A stretch of DNA of 64,000 nt, taken from NCBI GenBank assembly GCA_022264855.1, contig JABYQU010000053.1:232548-296547 (forward strand), written 5' to 3'. Below, in pieces: positions 44,332-54,772 of the stretch. Position 1 is the first letter of the stretch, and each line of letters starts with the position of its first letter. The stretch comes from Lenzites betulinus. Its lineage: Eukaryota > Basidiomycota > Agaricomycetes > Polyporales > Polyporaceae. The translations under genes and the position numbers were made by a program. Under the pieces are notes generated by a model. It did no database searches. It saw only the letters and a program-made list of their open reading frames with translations, and had not been told where the DNA came from.

Positions 44332-47300
44332 ATGCACAGGCTCGCTCGTCTCCCAAGGGTCATACAGCCTCTCAGCGGTTCCAGGTATCGTTTCGGTTTA
44401 GCGGGCGCGGCGCGCTCGTTCGCAACCCCGGCGAAAGCACCATCGCCCAACGACGCCTTCGCAAATGGCACCAACTCGTACTACGTCGATGAGATGTACC
44501 GCGTCTGGCGGGAGGACCCGAGCCTTGTGCACGCGTCCTGGAACGCGTACTTTTCGGGCATGGACAAGGGTCTGCCAAGCTCCAAGGCCTTCACTCCGCC
44601 CCCAAGCTTTGTCTCTACCGGCGTCGCCGCCTTGAACTTCACGGGGAACAAGGACCTGGACATCCATCTGAAGGTACAGCTGCTGGTTCGTGCGTATCAA
44701 GTACGCGGCCACCACACTGCGGACCTCGACCCTCTTGGTATCCTCGATCCCGACCTCAACGATGTCCACCCGCCCGAGCTCGAACTGGCCCAGTACGGTT
44801 TCACTGAGCGTGACCTCCAAACACCCATTTCGCTTGGCCCCGGAATCCTCCCTCACTTTGCAACCGAGGACCGGAAGACGATGACCCTCGGCGAGGTCAT
44901 CAAGACCTGCGAGAAGATATACTGCCGCTCCGTGGGCTTCGAGTACGTGCACATCCCGGACAAGGACAAGTGCGACTGGATCCGGGAGCGCGTCGAGATT
45001 CCGAAGCCGTGGAACTACACCGTGGAGGAGAAGCACATGGTCCTCGACCGCCTCATCTGGTCCGAGTCGTTTGAGAAGTTCATTGCTACCAAGTATCCCA
45101 ACGAGAAGCGGTTCGGTCTCGAGGGCGGCGAGTCCCTCATCCCTGGCATGAAGGCACTGATTGACCGCTCGGTCGAGCACGGCGTTCAGAACATCACCAT
45201 CGGAATGCCTCACCGTGGGCGTCTGAACGTGCTCGCCAACGTCATCCGCAAGCCGATCGAGGCCATCCTCAACGAGTTCTCGGGGACCGCGGAAGACGAC
45301 GACTTCCCGGCCGGCGACGTGAAGTACCACCTGGGCGCCAACTATGTCCGTCCGACGCCGTCCGGGAACAAGGTCGCGCTGTCCCTCGTGGCGAACCCCT
45401 CGCATCTCGAAGCCGAGGACCCGCTCGTTCTGGGCAAGACACGCGCGCAGCAACACTTCGCCAAGGACGAGCAAGAACACACCACCGCCATGGGCATCCT
45501 GCTGCACGGCGACGCGGCGTTTGCCGGGCAGGGCGTCGTATACGAGACGATGGGCTTCCACAATCTGCTCAACTACGGCACGGGCGGAACCGTGCACCTG
45601 ATCGTGAACAACCAGGTCGGCTTCACCACCGACCCGCGTTTCGCCCGTTCGACGCCGTACCCGTCCGACATCGCGAAGGCGTTCGACGCGCCGATTTTCC
45701 ACGTGAACGGCGACGACGTCGAGGCGGTCAACTTTGTGTGCCAGCTCGCGGCGGACTGGCGTGCGAAGTGGAAGTCGGACGTGATCGTGGATATCGTCTG
45801 CTACCGGCGGTATGGTCACAACGAGACGGACCAGCCGAGCTTCACGCAGCCGCGCATGTACAAGGCCATCGAGAAGCAGCCGACGACACTGACGAAGTAC
45901 ACGCAGGCCCTCGTCGAGCGCGGCACGTTCACGAAGGAGGACATCGAGGCGCACAAGAAGTGGGTGTGGGACACGCTCGAGAAGGGCGCGGAGGGCGCGA
46001 AGACATACGTGCCGACAGGCAAGGAGTGGCTCTCCTCAAGCTGGCCCGGCTTCCCATCGCCGAAGGAGCTCGTGGAGAAGAACCTGCCTTCGCGCGCTAC
46101 CGGCGTGAAGGAGGACGTGCTCAAGCATGTTGGCAAAGCCATTTCCTCCTTCCCCGAGGGCTTCCAGCCCCACCGCAACCTCGCGCGCATTCTCAACAAC
46201 CGCGGCAAGACGGTCGAGGAGGGCCAGAACATCGACTGGGCGACCGCGGAGGCGCTCGCGTTCGGCTCGCTCGCGCTCGAGAAGATCCACGTGCGCGTGT
46301 CCGGGCAGGACGTCGAGCGCGGCACGTTCTCGCAGCGGCACGCCGTGATCCACGACCAGGCGACCGAGCAGCAGTACGTGCCGCTGAACAACCTCGGCGG
46401 CGACCAGGCGCGCTTCGTCGTCTGCAACTCGTCCCTGTCCGAGTTCGGCGCGCTGGGATTCGAGCTCGGGTACTCGCTCGTCTCGCCTGACGCGCTCACG
46501 ATCTGGGAGGCGCAGTTCGGCGACTTCGTGAACAACGCGCAGTGCATCATCGACCAGTTCATCGCGTCGGGCGAGCGGAAGTGGTTCCAGCGCACGGGCC
46601 TCGTCATGAACCTCCCCCATGGCTTCGATGGCCAGGGCCCCGAGCACTCGAGTGGGCGGCTGGAGCGCTTCCTGCAGTTGTGTGATGACCACCCGCATGT
46701 GTACCCTACCCCCGAGAAGATCCAACGGCAACACCAGGACTCGAATATGCAAGTTGTATATCCGACGTGAGTCCCCCACTGTGAACCTATCGCTAGCCTT
46801 AGTCTGATTTTCCTTCCTCCTAGAACCCCAGCGAACTACGTACGCTTGAGAACCCATCCCTCTTCATGACACCCACTCACACTTATTAATCTCCAGTTCC
46901 ACGTCCTCCGTCGCCAGATCCACCGCGATTTCCGCAAGCCCGTAAGTCGCACCAACAACACACCCGCCGCTTGCGTGCCCCCACTGACGTCCCCGCAGCT
47001 CATTCTCTTCTTCTCGAAATCGCTCCTCCGCCACCCGCGCGCGCGCTCCGAACTCGCGGACATGACCAGCGACACGCAGTTCCAGCGCTACATCCCCGAC
47101 GCGCACCCCGAGAACCTCGTCGCGCCCGAGCAGGTCCGCCGGCATATCCTCTGCACAGGCGCGTCCACCCTCCCTGTACAACACTCAGATACGCGCTGTT
47201 TGAGTTAACGTGATTTCGATGACGCACAGGCCAAGTGTACTACACGCTCCTCCAGGAGCGCGAGGAGAAGGGCATCAACGATGTGGTTATCAGCCGCGTC

Positions 47301-47818
47301 GAGCAGGTCTCGCCCTTCCCGTACGACCTCGTACGTCCCCCACCTCCCATACCCGCATCGCACAACCTGCTCACTCACTGATAACCCACGCCCGTCCACA
47401 GCTAACGCCCCACCTCGACAAGTACCCCAACGCCGACATCCTCTGGTGCCAGGTCCGTCTACCCCCTCCCACCCTTCCCTCGTCTCACTGCGTACTAACC
47501 CCGCACGCGCGTCCGCAGGAAGAGCCGCTGAACAACGGCGCGTGGTCGTACGTCGGCCCGCGCATCCACACTGCCGCGAAGGCGACGCAGCACCACCAGC
47601 GCAAGTACCCGCTCTACGCCGGGCGCGGGCCCACGAGCTCCGTCGCCACCGGCAGCAAGGTGCGTTCCCCCTCCCCGTTCCCCTCCGTTCCCTTCTTCCG
47701 TCGGCCTTTGTGCGAGTGCGAGATGCGAGATGCAGATGGCTGACGTGCGGGGTTATAGGCGCAGCACAAGAAGCAGATCGAGCGGTTCCTCGCGGACGCG
47801 TTCGCCCCAAGGAAGTGA
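44332..47818 (+). CDS. KGD1: 2-Oxoglutarate dehydrogenase E1 component, mitochondrial
   Basis: Thiamine-diphosphate enzyme of the citric-acid cycle that decarboxylates 2-oxoglutarate and passes the succinyl group to lipoyl-E2. The first exon (44332-46766) holds most of the protein: an Arg-rich presequence ([14 protein letters not shown]), [55 protein letters not shown] (substrate/ThDP pocket), [50 protein letters not shown] and [13 protein letters not shown]. About six small exons complete the C-terminal domain: [62 protein letters not shown] and [15 protein letters not shown], ending at 47818. Its length of about 1000 residues is normal. A long antisense open frame over exon 1 is a GC-bias shadow. 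Confidence 0.97.
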
Positions 47819-48316
47819 AATGATCAGTATAATTGACGTGCTCGGATGGAACCTACATACTCGCGTGTGTAAAATCCCGGCGGTTCGCCGTGTTGGACCA
47901 GTACCAGTAGTTTCTTTTTATGTTTTGAAGCCTAATGTAGACCATAGACGGTTCCCCCAATCCCTTTCCGCACCTGGAGGACCCGAATGTCCGAACACCG
48001 AAAATATTCGTGAGACATCGGAGTGTTCATTATGGATAACGGTGTGTTGTGCTACAATTGGGCAATTGGGAGTGTGGATGGACATGACATAAGATGCCGA
48101 GGGCGCACCTGTTTGATAGAGATGGCTATAAAGACCAGATTAGTGATGTGCAGAAGATACTGTTCGCAGTGAGGGAATGGTATAGTGGCTCGTAAGTGGG
48201 TCGTAACTCGTAAAGGTAGATGCCTGGCTATATGCGTAGATGTTTTGGGTGCCTGCAATGTTCGTGTCTTTCATACGGAGGGTATGCGGATCCCGCTGTG
48301 GTCCTGGATGCGCGCA
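47819..48316. other. Intergenic, convergent 3' ends
   Basis: About 500 bases between the OGDH stop and the DUF2235 gene stop. No feature is seen. Confidence 0.45.
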
Positions 48317-50642
48317 TCACGAGACGTAAATCTCCGTTCCAGCCTTCCACGTCGCCCGCGGGGTGTACTTGAGAGCCGGGTCCTGCATGCGCTCCCGCAC
48401 CGTCTCGTGTATCCGCACTGGCTGGTCTTCCGGCACCTGTCGTCCTCGTCCAAGGTGAAACCTACACGCCGGCAGAGTCAGACGACTCACGCCATGCCGT
48501 CAATGCGGTGGAAAGGAGAAACGCACCAGAACCGCGTCTTCCACTGCCCCGCCTTGTCCAGCGCGGGCCACCACATCGGGACGATCTCGAGCAGCCACCA
48601 CGTCGGCGTGCTCTTGAGCGCGTCGTGAATTGGCTGGAGCGCGTCCTGACTCGCGTCCAGCGAATCCCCCGCCGATCCCCCGTCGTCGCTGTTCTCCCCC
48701 GAGCCTGATCCCGAGCCCGAACCCGAGCCGGACCTCGAGGCCTCGTCATCCGCCTTCCCAATCTTCCCCAGCGGCCCGTCCTCAGGCGGGGAGAACCCGC
48801 GTTGGTGCGGGCGAAGCATGGGCGAGAGGGTCGTCTGCGCGGGGAGCGGGAAGCCCACGCCGCGGAAGATGGACTCCGGTATGTTCGCGCGCACGAGCGC
48901 GGCGTCGTCAAACGCGATCCCGCACTGCGCGCGCACGACTTCGCGCACCATCCAGCGCAGCGTGATGTCCGACAGGCTCACGGTCACGTCGTCGTCCACT
49001 GAGCCGCCTCCCACATCTGGATGGCCAGTTTGTCAGATCGGGTATGGTAGAGGGGAGGGGGAGGAGGGGGCGTACCAGTGTGGCAGCCGGTGAACCACAC
49101 CTCCAGCACGTCGGTGCCGCCTGGAATCTGGTCCCCGAGGGCTTCTGCCTCGAGACTGGAGGAGGAGTCGGATTCCGTGGGAGCTTGGCCGATACGAAGC
49201 TGCTTTTTGACCTTGTTCTGCTGCAGCTTGTTCTTCTCGATCTGACCTGCGGACTTCCGTGACTTCCCGAACAGGCCACGAGACAATTTGTTGCTAGGCC
49301 CTTCAGAGGAAGCGTTGGAGGCCTCCTCCACAGAACTTGAGGAGTCGCGGTGGTAGAAGTTGGGCACAAACCTCACGCGATGCTTTGACAAAATGTTAGA
49401 CACGGTGTATGCGGCTGAGAATCGGTTGAGTTCAAAAATACCTCGTCCAGTGCTAGCGCATGTCGGAACTTCTTGATCGTCGCATTCGTTGTGGTGAAGG
49501 GCAGCGTGCGAGACATCAGCACGCCGACGCTCGCAACGGTCTCCCTTTCAGAGCAGATTCTTGCGTTAGCCGTATTCACCGATATAAGAGAGTGCAACGG
49601 CTCACCATACACCAACAAATTCGATCTGCACCGTCCGGCAGAACGTCTGTTTGAACCCAGCAGCAAGCGCAAGACTGTCCTTGTCGGTCTTCGTGTAAAG
49701 CTTGTACGCGAAGGGGATTTGCTCCGGGTTGTCTCTGGGCAGCAGTCCGATCTGTGCGCACGCAAATGAAGTCATACGTCAGTCTTGTCGATTTCAGCTG
49801 TCTCTGGAGAAGTGCTCGAGACCTTGTGAAGCATCCCAGCGAGCGCCCTCGCAGTGTATGCGCCCCTAGAAAAGCCTATATGCGCCTTTCGCGTTAGCCC
49901 GACATCCGCTGACCGGCCAGAGCACCGCGGCGCCATACCGAAGAGACAAATCCGGTCGCCCGCGTTGTAGTTCTGCATCAAGAACTGGTAGCCCCCACGC
50001 ACGTGGGTGTCGAGATACCTATATGCATCGAAGGCGGGTGTGAGAAGGGTCGCGGCAGGAGCGATAGCTCGCAAGTTGATGGACTGACCACGCAAACGCC
50101 TCATCGAGCACCTTCGCACCCCACTGGAAGAGCGGGGAGACGACGCCCGGATTGAGGTACGTCCCGACGCCGGGCTGGGGAGATCGTGTCAGCGCACTAT
50201 CGGCGACGCGGGTCCAATAGACGTTGATCATATGGTCATGTCCGCTGTTTGTTTCAGATGACGTCGCTTCAGCGCGAGACAAGCAGCGGGCGCCCACTTA
50301 GGGTGTCAGTTGGGCGACGTTGCGGTCTTTGGTGCGCGCTGGACGCGGGCGACGGTGTCCCTGGAGATCCGCTGCTCACCTGGTAGTAGCAGAGCTGCCC
50401 GTTGTCGTCGTCCTTCTTCAGCAGCGAGTACAGCTTCACTACGTTGGTGTTCTGCGGCAGTAGGACATCAGATCGTGAAAGAGAAGATGGATATATGCTC
50501 GTACAGTTCCGTCATACTGCTCCGCCGTGCCGTCAAAGCAGAGGATGAGTGTCTTGGGTTTACTCTCGTCTTCGCCCGTCGAGAGCTTGGCCTGGGGGGC
50601 ACTCGAGTGCTCTGGGGAGACGAGGGGAACGGCGGCGGGCAT
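48317..50642 (-). CDS. DUF2235 alpha/beta-hydrolase (Tle1-like phospholipase domain)
   Basis: The start at 50642 (MPAAVPLVSPEHSS) is the first ATG of the open frame. LILCFDGTAEQYDGTNTNVV is the hallmark N-terminal stretch of DUF2235, the domain also used in bacterial Tle1 effectors. The nucleophile elbow FSRGAYTARALAGM gives GxSxG, and DTVASVGVLMSRTLPFT holds the catalytic Asp region. RVRFVPNFYHRD and VWFTGCHTDVGGG supply the late His motif (GxHxDVGG). The C-terminal third has a Ser-Gly repeat linker (residues coded near 48700-48735) and a Trp-rich segment, PTWWLLEIVPMWWPA. Fungal members are numerous and mostly uncharacterised; lipase activity is an inference. No signal peptide is seen. About nine introns. 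Confidence 0.87.
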
Positions 50643-51922
50643 GGGGAGGACGAGGTCAGAGTTCGGGGCAGATGGCGACGCGAGAAGACTCGCTGCGCGA
50701 ATATATGGAGGGAATAGAGGGATGGTGACGTGAAGTGACGGGGACACGGGGTCCAACCCAAACCGCGAGTCGCGAATACTTATCTGGAGATGCCTCAAGC
50801 GGAGCCTCCATTCAATTGGCTCGGCGACGACAACCAGCTCTCAGGCCCACCTAGCCGAATGAAACAGCTACAGGCACGGCGGGCATTGGACCATTGCGTA
50901 TAGGCTCAAATGCGCCTAAAGGTAGAGACAAGACGTAGACTTTCGGCCGACTTATTGTGTCTTGAGTGAGTTGCAAACGATTTTGATCCAGTTTCAAACG
51001 TTCACCTCTTGTCTCGGTTTTTGAAACGATCTTGCTCGGTAGGCAACGAGCCACTACCAGCCGTGAGGCGGCCGCAGGCGTCCTGATTCCCCGCCCAGAC
51101 AGCCTGGGGCACGTTCGACACATGACTGCGCCCGGCGCACGCGGTCGAAGTGTACAGGCCAACAATGTTCCCATCCCGCTGTCCAAATCGGGCACATTCG
51201 GTCTTGGAGCTTCCCAGGGATTTCCGAGATCTCTTGGGCACAGTGCCGATCTTGATACTCGTTCCTACGAAGCCATTTAGGCTCTTTTGCGAGGTGAGTG
51301 TCGAAGAGAACCAGAGAGAACCTCGGGGCCATGGTGCGCCTGTACAACATACACATGGATACCCAAGTGGCGGGTGGCTGATAGCCTCATGGTGGCGGAA
51401 CGCCCTTGGCCCCTTGGTGGCATTTTCTCACGCCCGAATGCGCGGCTCTGATTATAAAAGTATAGCGCCACTGCGACTGCAGAGTGAACAAGTCGAGGTG
51501 GGACTCATGACGGCAAAGGCGCAAGCCGACTGCGAGGAACTGTAGAGGGAATCCAAGGACTCACGGAACGCTGTGACCGTTCTGTACAGGCACGTTATAG
51601 CGTTGAACCTCCACCAAACACAACTTTCAAATGGACATTGGCGGCGGAGCATGCACTCAGAGCCGGAAGAGCGAGAGGAGAGGAACAGAGAAGAGATAAA
51701 GCTCGAAGGCCCGCTGAGCGGATGTCGAAATCCGCTGCAATTGTATACTAAGGGGGCGGTCGACCTTGCACACAAAGTGACACACACGTAATTTCAGAGG
51801 CGTTTCGCAACAGTTGGCTTGCAGCCTTCTTGAAGGCACCGCACAAGGCCTATCATAGCAAATATCGTCAGCTCATCGCCATACATTGAAGCACCAATAG
51901 TCCCAATAGATCATCGTCGTCG
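50643..51922. other. Intergenic, about 1.3 kb
   Basis: Between the DUF2235 start and the acyltransferase stop, both genes on the minus strand. The DUF2235 frame stays open upstream to about 50798 without an ATG. Small frames up to 131 codons (51150-51545) show no domain. Confidence 0.45.
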
Positions 51923-54047
51923 TCAGTACTCGTCTCCAGGATAGTCCACCTGGTCATACAGCCGCAGTGTCTCGTTCCAGTCCCGCTTCCTCCTTCGCCG
52001 CACCGAGAAGTAGTTCGCCTTACTCGCCCACCGCCCGCGAACGCGCCCCTTGTCCACGCCCCCCGTCTCCGCAAAGTACGTCTCGGGCTCCGCCGGCAGG
52101 CCGAGCGTGCCCGTCGCGAGCTCCATCACGCGTCCATACAGGCCCGCACGTCGCGCGCGCATCGCCTGGAGCGCGGGCTCCCCGAGCCACAGCAGGCGCG
52201 CGAGCGAGACGAACGCGCGAAACGCGGACACCGCGTCCTCCATCCAGCGCAGGCCCATCCACATCGCGGCCGGGACGAGCACCGCGGTGAGCAGCGCCGT
52301 GGGGAGCGTGAAGAGGATCGCGCCGAGGTAGACGCATATCCAGGAGATGAGGCCGTACGTGAGCTTGTACTGCGCGATCTCGTCGTACGTGTCCCACACC
52401 GGGCCTGTGCGCTTGTATTGGTGCACGGCGATGATGGTGGTGACGAAGACGGGCAGCCAGAGCAGGAGGCCGGGGATGGAGAGCGTGATGAGGAAGAGCG
52501 ACCAGACGAGTCGGACGCAGAGCCGATATAGAATGACGGGACGGGGGAGCGGTCGGCGGATGCGGTCGTCTTTGATACCCCACCGGGAGAGTTGGTCTTG
52601 ATACTCCTAAATGGCGGTGAGTGGCGTGTATCTCATGAGTAGACGTTGCCCTCACTTTGAGATCTGTACCAAGTTGTACGATATTCTTATCCTCTCGCAG
52701 TACCTGTTCGGGGTGGGGAGACTCGCCCTCGCTGGTCGGATCGGTCCTTGGATGCTCGGCCACCTTGAAGGCTTCAAGGAATGTCCTGACCACGCGGACG
52801 TAGTCTCCGAGGCTCATCGTCGTGCCCAAAGGCGCATACATCCGCGCCGCAAGCTTGGCGTTCCGGATCAGTCTCCAAGAGGGTGCGTCAAGGGTGCCTG
52901 AGCTGATTTGCTGATGCATCTTCGCAGTGAGAATCCTTATTTCACCGAAGTCAATCGGGGCGAGGAGTTCCGGGTTATTCTATGGTCATAATTCGTCAGA
53001 CCAGGTGGTTCAGCAGCGAGAAGGGGGGCAAACCTTGGGGGTAAACTTCATGGGCGCGTGGAACGTGACTAGCACGTCTGAGCGGAAGTGCTGCCGATGC
53101 CTACATAAGTGAGCAAAGTACTCGCTCGGCTCTCTGAAACATTGCTCACATGTAAGTAACGGAACAGGTCAAGACATTGACCTCAAAGTCTGGATTGTGG
53201 CGGTTCCGAGTGAGAACGTCAGACACAAGCCTGGAAACTATAAACTCGAGCGTCAGTCCCATTCAGTCATGGTCCACAATTCTTGTTCACGAACCTCCAG
53301 TCTTCAACGGTGCAATAGTGGGGTGGTACCTGCTCATGCCTTCCGGGAACAAACATACCGCGTCGCCGAGCTCCAGAGCCTTAGCATAATTCAAGCGTCA
53401 GCATGCACCCCAGAAGCATGCAAAACGAAGCCGCCGACCTCCATAAGATAGCGCATGACATGGCTATTGTCGACTTTCGAGCCGTCTGCATAGTCCTTAG
53501 GCCGCATGAGCGGCACGGTCCCCGCAGACTCAATGAGCCAGCTCGTGAACGTCTTCTTCCCGAATTGCGTCGACTTTGCTGTCAAACGGAGAAGGTTGCG
53601 CTTCTACACCCACGGCCTCTGTCATAAACCTGCCGAGAACCGCTTACTCGGGGCCCGCGCACCTTCGATGGAATTGACGTAACCAGGAGACTGCGCGCCA
53701 CATCTCAGGACTCGCGGAACCATGTGAACAGAGAGAACACTCACAGCGCATCAGTCAGAGAGTTGCTATGATTCGCACAGACAATGCTGCGTGGCGGAAG
53801 AAGTCGTTGGGATACTGTCCGTGCGTACATCCTGAGGATAAGTCACTCACCATGGGGTCCCTCTCGGAGGTATCAGGTCGACGTTTTCCACGACAATTGT
53901 GCCGTAGAAGATCTTCAGCACAAACTTAAAGAGCAAACTGTCGCTACCTTGAGCTTCTGGTCTAATGCGGTATATATGCGCCCGCCTTTACCGTATAAAT
54001 AAGTAGGACCATGATGCCGACGTGCCCTTCGGCGCTGGCATTCCCAT
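51923..54047 (-). CDS. Glycerol-3-phosphate/DHAP acyltransferase, GPT2/SCT1 type
   Basis: ER enzyme for the first acylation step in glycerolipid synthesis. The first exon (start 54047) gives MGMPAPKGTSASWSYLFI, joined to LLFKFVLKIFYGTIVVENVD. A tiny exon carries CIVCANHSNSLTDAL, the acyltransferase HX4D motif. Later exons give FTSWLIESAGTVPLMRPKDY, CLFPEGMSRYHPTIAPLKTG with the FPEG motif, then VNVLTCSVTYMHRQHFRSDV and VTFHAPMKFTPK. The C-terminal half has several membrane segments (for example FLITLSIPGLLLWLPVFV and TYGLISWICVYLGAILFTLP) and ends YDQVDYPGDEY, the usual tail of fungal Gpt2 homologs. Which of the paralogs Gpt2 or Sct1 it matches best needs alignment. Confidence 0.93.
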
Positions 54048-54344
54048 GGGTCCCTGGTGCAGTCGACCGTGTCCTAAGATCGTGCAGACAAAGCCAATAA
54101 AACAGATGTCAAAGCTTGAAGAAAGAGATGTATAACTTGAGCTAGGTAGGCCACCACATAGAATATGATGGAAGCTCAGAGGGAAGGAGCACTCAAGGAT
54201 TTAGTCTATTGTCAGTATTGACGTAGTGCTACGACGAAGCCTGCCCTAACCTCGTCAATGTGCGTACGAACAACGTAAGTAAGTAGAAAGATCGCACGTT
54301 ATGCTATGTTTTTATAGATTAGCCTGTATCTGTTCTCATAATAT
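54048..54344. other. Upstream region of the acyltransferase gene
   Basis: Promoter of the acyltransferase gene and 5' flank of the tRNA. No coding signal is seen. Confidence 0.4.
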
Positions 54345-54416
54345 GCCTTCTTAGCTCAGTGGTAGAGCGCGCCACTCGTAATGGTGAGGTCGGTTGTTCA
54401 ATCCAGCCAGGAGGCA
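54345..54416 (+). tRNA. tRNA-Thr (anticodon CGT)
   Basis: A 72-base cloverleaf without an intron. The acceptor stem GCCTTCT pairs with AGGAGGC (one T-G wobble). The D arm is AGCTCAGTGGTAGAGC, which also serves as the A box. The anticodon loop CTCGTAA is flanked by CGCCA/TGGTG and puts CGT at positions 34-36. The T arm GGTTG-TTCAATC-CAGCC is the B box. The discriminator base is A. It reads the codon ACG. It sits 356 bases upstream of the helicase of the accessory block. Confidence 0.93.
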
Positions 54417-54772
54417 TCCGTTATTTTGGTGAAAATGTATTTTTGTTCTCGCGTTCGAACAAGATGCATGAGATTTTACTAGTCTCGTTCCCATCCCTTC
54501 CGGCGCTAACACTGCGTGCACCAGAAGGTCTGGTGCATTTCGCTCCCAAAACCGCAACTCGTGACGGAGGGTCACAGTCCCGAGCCCAGAATGCTTAGTC
54601 ATGTGTCTACTACTCAGCACAAATCAGTCATTATGAAGTCATCGTTGTAGCCATCTTCAACGCGCGCGACTTGCAGCCATACCTTACCTCTCTCGTTCGC
54701 GCACCGTACTCTATTATCTCGCTCTAGTCGACTCTGCATACTCTCATTCATGCCTTGAATACACTCGCTTTC
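54417..54772. other. Spacer between tRNA and helicase gene
   Basis: Contains the tRNA terminator T-run (near 54440-54446) and the helicase promoter. No repeat or target-site duplication that would mark an element edge could be identified by eye. Confidence 0.4.

Noticed and set aside
44398..45954. 518-codon antisense open frame over OGDH exon 1
   Set aside because: It mirrors a highly conserved GC-rich exon; third-position bias makes the antisense frame open. It has no domain of its own.
48700..48736. Possible minisatellite
   Set aside because: The short GC-rich repeat simply codes the Ser-Gly linker of the DUF2235 protein.
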